Shown here piece by piece: positions 24,318-32,700 of a stretch of 64,000 nt of DNA. Each line of letters begins with the position of its first letter. Position 1 is the stretch's first letter. Source of the stretch: Streptomyces sp. Sge12 (GTDB taxonomy: Bacteria; Actinomycetota; Actinomycetes; Streptomycetales; Streptomycetaceae); contig NZ_CP020555.1 in assembly GCF_002080455.1 (NCBI RefSeq), forward strand, positions 6,996,501 through 7,060,500, written 5' to 3'. Under the pieces are notes generated by a model. It was not told the origin of the DNA. It made no database searches and saw only the letters and a list, made by a program, of their open reading frames with translations. The position numbers were made by a program, and so were the translations under genes.

Positions 24318-25232
24318 TCAGTGTGCGGCGGCGTCCTGGGCGATCCCCAGCGCCGCGGCGTACTGCGCGACGGCCAGCTTGCCGAGCGCGCCGTAGGCGC
24401 CGAGCACCTCGGCGGTGGCGCAGTCGGCCTCCTTGCAGGCGGTGTCGAGCAGCCCGTCGGCGGCCTCCGGGCCGATCAGGTAGGGGGCGAGCGCGAGCAG
24501 CGTGGAGCCCTCGCGGCGCAGCTGCTCGGCGACCGCGGCCACCGAGCCCTCCTGGTCGAGGGCGGCGGCCTTGACGGGCACGGCGAGCCGGGCGGCCAGC
24601 AGCATGCCCGTGATCCCGGCGGCCTGTACGGCCTCCTCGCCACCGGTGGTGGCCAGGACGATGCCGTCGGCGGCGGTGGTCACGGTGAAGAGCCGGGCGC
24701 GGTCGGCGCGGGCCAGGCCCGCCTCGGACAGGCGCACGTGCAGGCCCTCGGCGAGCAGCGGGTGCGGGCCGAGTACGTCGGCCAGCTCGGCGGCGGCGGA
24801 GGAGTCCATCAGCGCCTGGCGGATCCGGCGCAGCAGATCGGCGTCGGGGCCGGCCAGCAGCGGTACGACCACGGCGTCCGGGCCGGTCGGCGCGGGCACC
24901 TCGTGGCCGGCCGCGCGGGCGAACTCCGCGCGCGCGACACGCTCGCCCGCGACGGCGCTCAGCACGCCGGACAGCGACGGGAACTCGGAGGCGTCGTCAC
25001 CCTCGAGGAAGCCGATCCGGGCGTCGAGGCCCGGCAGCTCGGAGCGGCCGATGCTGATGATCTCTTCCGCGAGCCCTCGCGAGGCGGCCGAGGGGGCACC
25101 GGGCACGGCGAGCACCAGCGCGGGCGCGCCCTCGGGCGCCACCGCGGGCTCGGGCCGGCGGTGCCGTCCGGTCTGGCGGGGTCGCGGCATTCGTACGGGC
25201 AGGCCATTTGCGGGCCCAGTGGGGGAGCTCAT
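24318..25232 (-). CDS. CbiX/sirohydrochlorin chelatase-like protein lacking the metal-site His
   Basis: A 304-residue protein with two tandem CbiX-like halves; the second ends DTACKEADCATAEVLGAYG as in annotated sirohydrochlorin chelatases. These insert metal into sirohydrochlorin on the way to sirohaem or cobalamin. The usual first-half motif HGSRDP is replaced by VPGAPSAAS, so the metal-coordinating His is absent, and the equivalent of the second half reads VLATTGGEE. Catalysis is therefore doubtful, and a chaperone or other role is possible. It starts with a 40-residue basic, Pro-rich extension. It is the last of three minus-strand genes (BNR protein, ung, this one). Confidence 0.72.
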   Translation of the reverse strand: MSSPTGPANGLPVRMPRPRQTGRHRRPEPAVAPEGAPALVLAVPGAPSAASRGLAEEIISIGRSELPGLDARIGFLEGDDASEFPSLSGVLSAVAGERVARAEFARAAGHEVPAPTGPDAVVVPLLAGPDADLLRRIRQALMDSSAAAELADVLGPHPLLAEGLHVRLSEAGLARADRARLFTVTTAADGIVLATTGGEEAVQAAGITGMLLAARLAVPVKAAALDQEGSVAAVAEQLRREGSTLLALAPYLIGPEAADGLLDTACKEADCATAEVLGAYGALGKLAVAQYAAALGIAQDAAAH

Positions 25233-25328
25233 GGCGCCGCATGCTACTGGCTTATCGGAACAAGGTGTTCGGGCAGGGCCGTCCCGCGAGGCATCTGTCC
25301 GTATTTATCCGGTGAATATCAGATACGT

Positions 25329-26015
25329 TCAACTGACGGACGGCAAGCGCCAGTCCACAGGCTGTGAACCCTGGCCCACCAGCAGTTCGTTCGTCCGGCT
25401 GAACGGGCGGGAGCCGAAGAAGCCGTAGTCGGCGGACTTGGGGGAGGGGTGCGAGGACTCCACGACGGGCAGTTCACCGAGCAGCGGCCGCAGGTTGCGG
25501 GCGGCCCGTCCCCACAGGATGGAGACCAGCGGTGTGCCGCGCGCGGCCAGGGCCCGGATGGCCTGGTCGGTGACCGCCTCCCAGCCCTTGCCCTGGTGCG
25601 CGTTGGAGCGCCGGGGCGCGGTGGTGAGCGACCTGTTGAGCAGCAGGACGCCCTGCCGGGTCCAGGGGGTGAGGTCGCCGTTCGCGGGGCGTCCGGTGCC
25701 GAGGTCCCGGTGCATCTCCAGGAAGATGTTGTCGAGGCTCGGCGGTACCGGCCGCACGTCGGGGGCGACCGAGAAGGACAGGCCCACCGCGTGCCCCGGG
25801 GTGGGGTAGGGGTCCTGTCCGACGATCAGTACCTTGACCTCGGCGAAGGGCTGTTGGAAGGCGCGCAGCACATTCGCCCCGGCCGGTACGTACGTCCTCC
25901 CCGCCGCGATCTCGGCGCGCAGGAAGTCGCCCATCGCGGCGATCTGCCCCGCCACCGGCTCCAGAGCCCGGGCCCAGCCCGGCTCGACGATCTCGTTCAA
26001 CGGTCGTGCTGCCAC
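25329..26015 (-). CDS. ung: uracil-DNA glycosylase (family 1)
   Basis: A 228-residue uracil-DNA glycosylase that removes uracil from DNA to start base-excision repair. Diagnostic blocks are the water-activating loop IVGQDPYPTPGHAVGLSFS (catalytic Asp about residue 68), the LLLNRSLTTAP beta-strand, and the DNA-intercalating loop ESSHPSPKSADYGFFGSRPF with the catalytic His. Length is normal for family 1. The GTG start lies 11 bases after the stop of the upstream BNR-repeat gene, so they are likely co-transcribed. Confidence 0.95.
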   Translation of the reverse strand: MAARPLNEIVEPGWARALEPVAGQIAAMGDFLRAEIAAGRTYVPAGANVLRAFQQPFAEVKVLIVGQDPYPTPGHAVGLSFSVAPDVRPVPPSLDNIFLEMHRDLGTGRPANGDLTPWTRQGVLLLNRSLTTAPRRSNAHQGKGWEAVTDQAIRALAARGTPLVSILWGRAARNLRPLLGELPVVESSHPSPKSADYGFFGSRPFSRTNELLVGQGSQPVDWRLPSVS

Positions 26016-26026
26016 GGTGGATCACT

Positions 26027-27118
26027 CTACTGGCCGAACGTGGCCGCCCGTACACACAGTACGTCCGGCAGGTGCTCGGCGAGCAGTTGCCAGCTCTCGC
26101 CGTCGTCGTGGCTCGCGTACACCTCGCCGTTGCGGTTGCCGAAGTAGATGCCCGCCGGGTCCGCGTCGTCCGTGCACAGGGCGTCCCGGAGCACCGTGCT
26201 GTAGTGGTCGCCGGCGGGGAGTCCGCGGGTCAGCGGTTCCCAGGTGGCGCCGGCGTCCCGGGTGCGGAAGACGCGGCACCGGTGCTCGGCCGGGACCCGG
26301 TCGGAGTCGGCGTTGAGCGGGAAGACGTAGGCGGTGTCCGGCCGGTGCGGATGGGCCGCGACCGCGAAGCCGAAGTCGGAGGGCAGGCCGCCGCCGATGT
26401 CGGTCCACCGGCCGCCCGCGTCGTCGCTGCGGTAGACGCCCCAGTGGTTCTGGAGGTACAGCCGGTCCGTGTCCCCGGCGTCCTGGGCGATCTTGTGCAC
26501 GCACTGGCCGAACTCGGGGTTCGGGTCCGGCAGGAACACCGCCGAGACCCCCTGGTTGGACGGGGTCCAGCTGGCTCCGCCGTCCTTGGTCCGGAACACC
26601 CCGGCGGTGGAGACGGCCACGGTCACCGCGTCCGCGTCGCGGGGGTCGGTGATCACCGTGTGCAGCCCCTCGCCGCCACCGCCCGGCTCCCACTTGCCGC
26701 GGCTCGGGTGCTCCCACAGCGGGCGGACCAGCTCGAAGGACTCGCCCCGGTCGGTGGAGCGGAAGAGCGCGGCCGGTTCCGTCCCCGCGTACACCACGTC
26801 GGGCGCCTCGGGGCCGGCCGGATGCAGCTGCCAGACCCGTTCCAGGGAGGCGCCGGTGTCCTTGGGGAACTTCACGGCGGGCGCGGTGGGCTCCCGCCAG
26901 GTCGCCCCGAGGTCGTCGGAGGTGAAGACGGACGGTCCCCAGTGGGAGCTGTCGCCGCCGACCAGCAGCCGGGGCGCCGGTCCGCGCCGGTCGATGGCGA
27001 CGGCGTAGACGGCCTCGGCGTTGAAATGGGGTCCGTCGAACTCCCACGGTCCGCCGCCCCGGCGACGTCCGATGAAGAGTCCCTTGCGGGTTCCCACGAG
27101 CAGTACCGCGTCGGCCAT
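26027..27118 (-). CDS. BNR-repeat / exo-sialidase-like beta-propeller protein
   Basis: A 363-residue beta-propeller with repeated BNR (Asp-box) motifs: FTSDDLGATWREP, RSTDRGESFELV, RTKDGGASWTPSN, RSDDAGGRWTDIGG, RTRDAGATWEPL and ASHDDGESWQLL. It belongs to the WD40/YVTN/BNR-like proteins often labelled glycosyl hydrolase. No catalytic residues of true sialidases are seen and there is no signal peptide, so function is unknown. ATG at 27118 is chosen because GGAGG lies eight bases upstream; a GTG nine bases earlier would overlap that site. It heads the group with ung and the CbiX-like gene. Confidence 0.82.
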   Translation of the reverse strand: MADAVLLVGTRKGLFIGRRRGGGPWEFDGPHFNAEAVYAVAIDRRGPAPRLLVGGDSSHWGPSVFTSDDLGATWREPTAPAVKFPKDTGASLERVWQLHPAGPEAPDVVYAGTEPAALFRSTDRGESFELVRPLWEHPSRGKWEPGGGGEGLHTVITDPRDADAVTVAVSTAGVFRTKDGGASWTPSNQGVSAVFLPDPNPEFGQCVHKIAQDAGDTDRLYLQNHWGVYRSDDAGGRWTDIGGGLPSDFGFAVAAHPHRPDTAYVFPLNADSDRVPAEHRCRVFRTRDAGATWEPLTRGLPAGDHYSTVLRDALCTDDADPAGIYFGNRNGEVYASHDDGESWQLLAEHLPDVLCVRAATFGQ

Positions 27119-27342
27119 GGCCGGCACCTCCGGACCTCGTCGTCCTGGCGGGCGTTCCTTGTGGAGCGTCTTCGCGGACCAGTCTGCACCCGCCCGCTGA
27201 CAGTGGCCCGGCGGGCGGCGCGGGGCCGCCGACTACCAGATCAATACCGATCATTTACCGCCCCGAAATGATTGTTGCTTGCATGCAGGTGTCCGTAATG
27301 GATTGACTTCAGGTCACTGCCGCCGCCCGCGAGAGGACGTAT

Positions 27343-28665
27343 GTGGCCACCGAGCACCTGTCCCCGCTCGACCTCGCCTTCTGGCGGATCGAATCCGCCG
27401 ACCACCCCATGCACCTGGGCGCGCTCGCCGTCTTCCGCGCCGCCGGCCCCGGCGCCGCCGAGCGGGCCGCCGAGCTGCTGACCGCCCGCTGCGCCGCCGT
27501 GCCGCGCCTGCGCCGCCGGATCCACGACGTGCTGCTGCCGGTCGGTGCCGCCGCCTGGTCGCCGGACCCCGGCTTCGACCCGGCGCGGCACGTCTTCCTC
27601 GTCCGGACCGGGGAGGCCGTACCGCATGCCGCCGCCGGGCCCCTCATGGCCCGGCCGCTGGACCGGGCGCTGCCGCCCTGGGAGGCGCACGTCCTGGCCG
27701 GGCCCGACCCGGACTCCTTCGCGGTGCTCTTCAAGTTCCACCACGCCCTCGCCGACGGGCTGGGCGCGCTCGCCCTCGCGGCCACCCTGTTCGACGAGGG
27801 GACGGCCCCGCGGCCGCCCGCGCGGCCCGTCCCCGAGCAGCGGGCCGGTTCCCTCCTGCGCAGGCTCCCCGGGGTGCTGGCGGCCCGGGTCCAGGACGTC
27901 GGCCAGGCGCTGGAGATCGGCGCCGCCGTGGCCCGCGCCGGTCTGCCGCTCGGCGTGCCGGCGGCGCTCACCGCGGACTCCACCGGAGCCGGCGCCCGGG
28001 AGGTCGCCTGCCTGGCGCTGGACCTGGACGAGGTCAACCTGGTCCGCAAGGGCGCCGGCGGCACCGTCAACGACGTGTTGATCGCGCTGGTCGCCGGCGC
28101 GCTGCGGCGCTGGCTGGCGGAGCGCGGCGACCCGGAACCCTGGGGCGCCGGACCGCGCGCCCTGATCCCCGTGTCCCGCCGTCGCGGCCCCGGAGGTGCC
28201 GGGGGCGCCGGAAACCGGCTCTCCGGCTATCTGCTCCGGCTGCCGCTCGCCGAGTCGGACCCGCTGGGCCGCCTCGACCGGGTGCGCGCGGCCATGGACC
28301 GCAACAAGGACGCCGGACCCGCCCGCGGCGCCGGGGCCGTCGCCCTGCTCGCCGACCACGTCCACCCGCTCGGCCACCGGCTCGGCGGTCCGCTCGTGGC
28401 GCAGGCGGCCCGGCTCCTCTTCGACATCCTGGTCACCAGCGTCCCGCTGCCGGGCTTCACCTTCACCCTCGGCGGCAGCGCGGTCCGCGAGGTCTATCCG
28501 CTCGCCCCGCTGGCCCGCGGCCAGTCGCTGGCCGTCGCGGTCTCCACGTACAAGGGGACCGTCCACTACGGACTGGTGGCCGACGCGGCGGCCGTCCCGG
28601 ACCTGGAGGCTCTCGCCGGGGCGCTGCGCGCGGAACTCGACGCACTTGTACGAGAGGTCTCGTAG
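27343..28665 (+). CDS. wax ester synthase / diacylglycerol acyltransferase family protein
   Basis: A 440-residue acyl-CoA-dependent acyltransferase of the WS/DGAT family, which makes triacylglycerol or wax ester storage lipids at the membrane. The start LSPLDLAFWRIESADHPMHLGA, the catalytic HHALADG (HHxxxDG) near residue 132, and the C-terminal half with TVNDVLIALVAGALRRWL are typical. GTG at 27343 has GAGAGGA upstream. The last codons overlap the beginning of the operator array of the old yellow enzyme gene. No partner lipid genes are adjacent. Confidence 0.9.
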   Translation: MATEHLSPLDLAFWRIESADHPMHLGALAVFRAAGPGAAERAAELLTARCAAVPRLRRRIHDVLLPVGAAAWSPDPGFDPARHVFLVRTGEAVPHAAAGPLMARPLDRALPPWEAHVLAGPDPDSFAVLFKFHHALADGLGALALAATLFDEGTAPRPPARPVPEQRAGSLLRRLPGVLAARVQDVGQALEIGAAVARAGLPLGVPAALTADSTGAGAREVACLALDLDEVNLVRKGAGGTVNDVLIALVAGALRRWLAERGDPEPWGAGPRALIPVSRRRGPGGAGGAGNRLSGYLLRLPLAESDPLGRLDRVRAAMDRNKDAGPARGAGAVALLADHVHPLGHRLGGPLVAQAARLLFDILVTSVPLPGFTFTLGGSAVREVYPLAPLARGQSLAVAVSTYKGTVHYGLVADAAAVPDLEALAGALRAELDALVREVS

Positions 28666-28699
28666 TACGAGGAAATTCGTAGTACGGTGATCCTCGTAC
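28649..28699. promoter_or_regulatory. operator-like array of inverted and direct repeats
   Basis: Three overlapping symmetries lie in 51 bases: a palindrome TACGAGA-GG-TCTCGTA (28649-28664), a perfect 9-bp inverted repeat GTACGAGGA (28665-28673) with TCCTCGTAC (28691-28699), and a direct repeat CGTAGTACG (28661-28669 and 28678-28686). The array covers the end of the acyltransferase gene and the promoter area of the old yellow enzyme gene. It is very likely a multi-dimer repressor site for the latter. Confidence 0.6.
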
Positions 28700-28739
28700 T
28701 TGGTCGCCCCGGCATGTCCGGCCGTATCTGGAGAGCCTG

Positions 28740-29840
28740 ATGAGTGCTGCACCCGCCGCTTTCGCCGCCCTGTTCGCACCCTGGACGCTTCGCTCCGTCA
28801 CCGTCCCCAACCGCGTGTGGATGGCCCCGATGTGCCAGTACAGCGCCGAGGCGTTCGGGCCGAACGCGGGCGTCGCCGACGACTGGCACTTCGCCCACTA
28901 CGCCGCACGCGCCACCGGCGGCACCGGCCTGATCATCCAGGAGGCGACCGCAGTCTCCCCGGAAGGCCGGATCTCCCCCTACGACCTCGGCATCTGGAAC
29001 GACACCCAGGTCGAGGCGCTGCGCAGGATCACCTCCTTCCTCAAGGCCCGGGGCACCGTCCCCGGCATCCAGATCGCGCACGCCGGCCGCAAGGCCTCCA
29101 CCGACCGCACCTGGAACGGCGGCGGGCCGGTCGGGCCCGAGGCGCACGGCTGGCAGCCGGTCGCCCCGAGCCCCCTGGCGTTCTCCGAGGGCCACCCGGT
29201 GCCCCAAGAGCTGACGGTCGACGAGATCCACGAGATCACCGGCCACTTCGCGGCCGCCGCCCGGCGCGCACTGGCCGCGGGCTACGAGGTCGTCGAGATC
29301 CACGGCGCGCACGGCTACCTGATCGGCGAGTTCCTCTCCCCGCACAGCAACCGGCGCACCGACGCGTACGGCGGCTCCTTCGCCAACCGCACCCGCTTCG
29401 CCCTCGAAGTCGTCGACGCCGTACGGGCGGTGTGGCCCGAGGAGCTCCCGCTGTTCTTCCGGATCTCCGCCACCGACTGGCTGGAGGAGGATGGCTGGAC
29501 CGCCGACGAAACGGTCCGGTTCGCGCAGCTGCTGACGGAGCACGGGGTGGACCTGCTCGACGTCTCGACCGGCGGCCTCGCGCCGCACGCGAAGATCCCC
29601 GTCGGCCCCGGCTTCCAGGTCCCCTTCGCGGCCCGGGTCAAGGCCGAGACCTCCCTGCCCGTGGCCGCCGTCGGCCTGATCACCGAACCGGAGCAGGCCG
29701 AGAAGATCCTCGCCAACGGGGAGGCCGACGCCGTGCTGCTGGGCCGGGAGCTGCTGCGCGACCCGTACTGGGCGCGCCGCGCGGCGGCCGAGCTGGGCGC
29801 GGAGGTCCCCGTGCCGGCCCCGTACCACCGCTCCTGGTGA
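28740..29840 (+). CDS. old yellow enzyme family NADH:flavin oxidoreductase
   Basis: A 366-residue FMN enzyme of the old yellow enzyme family (YqjM-like), which reduces activated carbon-carbon double bonds of enones, quinones or nitro compounds with NAD(P)H. Visible blocks are MAPMCQYSAEAF, the active-site HIS/His pair region IQIAHAGRKAST, and EIHGAHGYLIGEFLSPHSNRRTDAYGGS with phosphate-binding residues further on (AAVGLITEPEQAE). ATG at 28740 follows GGAGAG. A dense array of repeats upstream suggests tight induction by an electrophile-sensing repressor. The ArsR gene downstream is co-directional, with a terminator hairpin between them. Confidence 0.92.
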   Translation: MSAAPAAFAALFAPWTLRSVTVPNRVWMAPMCQYSAEAFGPNAGVADDWHFAHYAARATGGTGLIIQEATAVSPEGRISPYDLGIWNDTQVEALRRITSFLKARGTVPGIQIAHAGRKASTDRTWNGGGPVGPEAHGWQPVAPSPLAFSEGHPVPQELTVDEIHEITGHFAAAARRALAAGYEVVEIHGAHGYLIGEFLSPHSNRRTDAYGGSFANRTRFALEVVDAVRAVWPEELPLFFRISATDWLEEDGWTADETVRFAQLLTEHGVDLLDVSTGGLAPHAKIPVGPGFQVPFAARVKAETSLPVAAVGLITEPEQAEKILANGEADAVLLGRELLRDPYWARRAAAELGAEVPVPAPYHRSW

Positions 29841-29845
29841 CGTGC

Positions 29846-29881
29846 AGGGCTCCGGTGACACCCGGGTGCCACCGGAGCCCT
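29846..29881 (+). terminator. hairpin after the old yellow enzyme gene
   Basis: AGGGCTCCGGTG (29846-29857) pairs with CACCGGAGCCCT (29870-29881), a perfect 12-bp stem, and the loop contains a further CACC/GGTG pairing. It follows the oxidoreductase stop by a few bases. Confidence 0.75.
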
Positions 29882-29993
29882 ACCACTGCTTTGCGCCGAT
29901 TTCCGTGAGGCGCCCGCCTTCTTCGACGGCTCTCGTACGATGGGGGGCCCGCAGGAACCGGAACGCAACGAACCGAGTGAGTGGAGCAGGGAC

Positions 29994-30341
29994 ATGACGG
30001 AACGGGACACCTCCCGCATCCTCGCCCACCCCGAGGCGGGCGAGATCCGCCTCGACGGCGTGCTGCACGCGCTCTCCGACCCGGTCCGGCTGTCCATCGT
30101 CCTGGACCTGGCCGCCTCGGCCGAGGACCTGGCCTGCTCGTTCTTCGTCCTGCCCGTCACCAAGTCCACGACCACCCACCACTTCCGCGTGCTGCGCGAG
30201 AGCGGTGTCGTACGCCAGACCTACCGCGGCACCACCAAGCTCAACGCCCTGCGCCGGGAGGAGCTGGAGGCGCTCTTCCCCGGCCTCCTCGACAGCGTCC
30301 TCGCGGCCGCCGCGGCCGAGGAAGCCCGCCTCGGCGCCTGA
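29994..30341 (+). CDS. ArsR-family winged-helix regulator
   Basis: A 115-residue ArsR-type regulator. It has HALSDPVRLSIVLDLA (helices 1-2), the recognition helix VTKSTTTHHFRVLRESG and the wing RQTYRGTTKLNALRREELE. A single Cys (DLACSFF) lies at about residue 47, and the ELCVCDL metal box of ArsR proper is absent, so it is not an obvious arsenic sensor. Members of this type often control flavin oxidoreductases or transporters. It lies 153 bases after the old yellow enzyme gene and could be the repressor for the repeat array before it (inference). ATG at 29994 has GCAGGGA upstream. Confidence 0.87.
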   Translation: MTERDTSRILAHPEAGEIRLDGVLHALSDPVRLSIVLDLAASAEDLACSFFVLPVTKSTTTHHFRVLRESGVVRQTYRGTTKLNALRREELEALFPGLLDSVLAAAAAEEARLGA

Positions 30342-30347
30342 GGCCCA

Positions 30348-30496
30348 GGCCGTCTCCTTCGGATCCTGCCGGGCCCGTGACGCCCGGTACCGCACCCGGC
30401 CGCCTTGTCGGGCTCCCCCTCGGCCCCGGCGGGCCTGGGGAGACCCCATGGCACCGGACGCCGCGGGCCCGGCCGACAAGATCCGAAAGAGGCGGC
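30348..30496. repeat. 149-bp structured region with long imperfect inverted repeats
   Basis: The arms 30348-30377 and 30464-30496 are inverted, imperfect copies: about 20 matched bases with three mismatches, then a 4-base bulge, then nine matched bases. Inside, CCCAGGCC (30344-30351) also pairs with GGCCTGGG (30432-30439). The region fills the gap between the convergent ArsR and ferredoxin-reductase genes, so it may serve as a large terminator or be a small MITE-like insertion. Confidence 0.5.
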
Positions 30497-31855
30497 CTAG
30501 AGCGGGCCGGCCGCGCCCAACAGGCCCTGCCAGTCGGGGATCTTCACCGAGCGGCGGCCCAGGGAGCGCCCCAGCTCGGCCTCGGCCGCCTCGATGGCCA
30601 GCCAGCCGGGCCACCGCACCGGCCGCAGGCCCGCCCCCCGCAGGGCGTCCAGCGGGTCCCCGGGGAGGTCCCGCCGGGCCAGTGCCCCCGCGTCCTGGAG
30701 CAGCGAGGACACGGTCTCCTTGGCGCAGGGCCGGTTGGTGCCGATCACCCCGGTCGGGCCGCGCTTGATCCAGCCCGCCACGTACTCGCCGACCGAGGCC
30801 CGGCCCGCGCGCAGCACCCGCCCCGCCGCGTGCGGGACCGTGCCCCTCGCGGGGTCGAAGGGCAGCCCGGCGAGCGGCACGCCCCGGTACCCCACCGAGC
30901 GCAGCACCAACTGCGCCTCGACGTCCTCGTACACGCCCGTCCCGGTCACCCCGCCGCTGCCGTCCGGGGCGGTGCGCTCGAAGCGCATCCCGGTGACCCG
31001 GCCGTCGGGCCCGCCCAGGATCTCCACCGGGCGCAGATAGAACCGCAGCGCGATCCGGCGCGGCCCCTCGCCCGGGCCCGCTTCGGCCCAGCCGCGCAGC
31101 ACCTCCAGGTTCCGCCGGGCCACCGCCGGCAGGGCGGCGGCCGCCGCCGGGTCGGTGTACACGGGGTCCAGGGCCAGCTCGGCCGGGTCCGCGCCGATGT
31201 CCACACCCGGCAGCGTGCCCAGTTCGCGCAGCTCCTTGGTGGTGAACCGGCCCTGCGACGGCCCGCGCCGGGCCACCATCGCCACCCTGCGCACCGCACT
31301 GTCCCCGAGAGCGCCGAGCGCCGCCTGCGGCATGTCCGTGGGCGCCAGTTCGGCCGTGCCCCGGGCCAGGATCCGCGTCACGTCCACCGCGACGTTGCCG
31401 GCGCCGACCACGACGGCGCTGTCGACCCCGGGCAGGTCGAAGGCCTCCGCGGCGGCGTCCGGATGACCGCTGTACCAGGACACGAAGGCGGTGGCGGAGT
31501 GCACCCCGGCCAGGTCCTCGCCGGGGATCCCCAGCATCCGGTCCCGGGCCGCGCCCACGCAGTACACCACGGCGTGGTAGAGCTCCAGCAGCCGGTCCGT
31601 GGACAGCCGGTCCCCGCCGACCTCGATGTTCCCGAGGAAGCGGATCCGCTCGTCCTCCAGCACGGTGCGCAGGCTGCCCTGGAGCGATTTGATCTTCTCG
31701 TGGTCCGGGGCGACCCCGTACCGGACGAGCCCGTACGGGGCGGGGAGCCGGTCCAGCACGTCCACCCGTACCCCGGGCACCTCGCGCTGCTGCACCAGCG
31801 TCTGGGCCGCGTAGACCCCGCTGGGGCCCGATCCGACGACGGCGACACGAAGCAC
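30497..31855 (-). CDS. FAD-dependent ferredoxin--NADP+ reductase (FprA/adrenodoxin reductase type)
   Basis: A 452-residue flavoprotein of the adrenodoxin-reductase type, passing electrons between NADPH and ferredoxin. FAD site: VAVVGSGPSGVYAAQTLVQ at the N-terminus. Family blocks: APYGLVRYGVAPDHEKIKSL, the NADP site SAVVVGAGNVAVDVTRIL, ARRGPSQGRFTTKELREL, and the C-terminal GWIKRGPTGVIGTNR, which closes on FAD. GTG start with GGAGGAG upstream. It lacks the N-terminal ferredoxin domain seen in some actinobacterial versions. It could serve P450s, sulfite reductase or the nitric oxide synthase in this window. Confidence 0.92.
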   Translation of the reverse strand: MLRVAVVGSGPSGVYAAQTLVQQREVPGVRVDVLDRLPAPYGLVRYGVAPDHEKIKSLQGSLRTVLEDERIRFLGNIEVGGDRLSTDRLLELYHAVVYCVGAARDRMLGIPGEDLAGVHSATAFVSWYSGHPDAAAEAFDLPGVDSAVVVGAGNVAVDVTRILARGTAELAPTDMPQAALGALGDSAVRRVAMVARRGPSQGRFTTKELRELGTLPGVDIGADPAELALDPVYTDPAAAAALPAVARRNLEVLRGWAEAGPGEGPRRIALRFYLRPVEILGGPDGRVTGMRFERTAPDGSGGVTGTGVYEDVEAQLVLRSVGYRGVPLAGLPFDPARGTVPHAAGRVLRAGRASVGEYVAGWIKRGPTGVIGTNRPCAKETVSSLLQDAGALARRDLPGDPLDALRGAGLRPVRWPGWLAIEAAEAELGRSLGRRSVKIPDWQGLLGAAGPL

Positions 31856-31907
31856 GGCGGAGCTCCTCCCGCAGGTGGTCCCAGCATGACACCGGCCCCC
31901 CGCGGAG

Positions 31908-32624
31908 TCAGCCCATCGAGCGCATCCGGTGGATCTCGGCGCTCTGCGTGGCCACCACCTCGGTGGCCATCTCCTCCACCGCCCCGTTGTTCCCGCCGGC
32001 CAGCGCCTCGCCGGCCATCTTCACGGCGCCCTCGTGGTGGGCGGTCATCAGGGTGAGGAAGAGCCGGTCGAAGTCGGCCCCGCCGGCCGCGGCCAGGTCC
32101 TTGAGCTGCTGCTCCGTCGCCATGCCGGGCATCGCCCCGTGGTCGTGCCCCTGCGGGTGCCCGCCGGAGCCCGCCGACGCGCCCGCCGACGGGGCCGGTG
32201 CGGGGGCCGGGTAGCGCGCCAACCACTTCTCCATCGCGCCGATTTCGGGCTTCTGGGCCGCCGTGATCCGCTCCGCCAGCCGCTTGACCCCGTCCGCCGC
32301 GGCCCGCTCGGGGGCCAGCGCGCTCATCGTCAGCGCCTGCCGGTGGTGTTCGATCATGCGGGACACGTAGGCGTGGTCGGCGGCGTTCGGGCTGTCGTCG
32401 GGTTTCGCCTTCGCGGCCTGCTCGGGGGTGAGGTGACGGGCCTTCTCACCCGGCTTTCCCGGGGCGACGATCGTGGCCCGGCCGTCGTCGGCCCGGTCCG
32501 ATCCGTCGTCCCCCTGGCAGCCGGAGAGCGTCAGCAGGAGGCCGGCGGCCACCGCCGCCAGCGAGAGTCGGCCGAAGCGCGCTTGTAAGACGGTCCGGCC
32601 CCTGAGGGCTTTTGCCATGTCCAT
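31908..32624 (-). CDS. DUF305 lipoprotein with a TTA codon
   Basis: A 238-residue exported protein. The N-terminus has a lipoprotein signal with lipobox LTLSGC (Cys about residue 36). The mature part is a DUF305 four-helix domain with MIEHHRQALTM and MTAHHEGAVKMA, two His pairs typical of the family and likely to bind metal; a His-rich linker (GGHPQGHDHGAM) lies between them. DUF305 proteins are often near copper-handling genes, but their activity is unsettled. Codon 13 (32586-32588) is TTA. The divergent neighbour also has an early TTA, which ties both exported proteins to bldA. A second in-frame ATG lies two codons downstream. Confidence 0.87.
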   Translation of the reverse strand: MDMAKALRGRTVLQARFGRLSLAAVAAGLLLTLSGCQGDDGSDRADDGRATIVAPGKPGEKARHLTPEQAAKAKPDDSPNAADHAYVSRMIEHHRQALTMSALAPERAAADGVKRLAERITAAQKPEIGAMEKWLARYPAPAPAPSAGASAGSGGHPQGHDHGAMPGMATEQQLKDLAAAGGADFDRLFLTLMTAHHEGAVKMAGEALAGGNNGAVEEMATEVVATQSAEIHRMRSMG

Positions 32625-32700
32625 GAAGGGAAGATACTGCCGGGGTCCTGGTTCCGTTCCCCTGTGGGCGGAACCGATCGGGCTCCCATGGGAGGGCACA

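Noticed and set aside
28714..28740. Eight-residue ORF ending in TGATG over the old yellow enzyme start
   Set aside because: No ribosome site, no recognisable peptide, and short frames like this arise often by chance.
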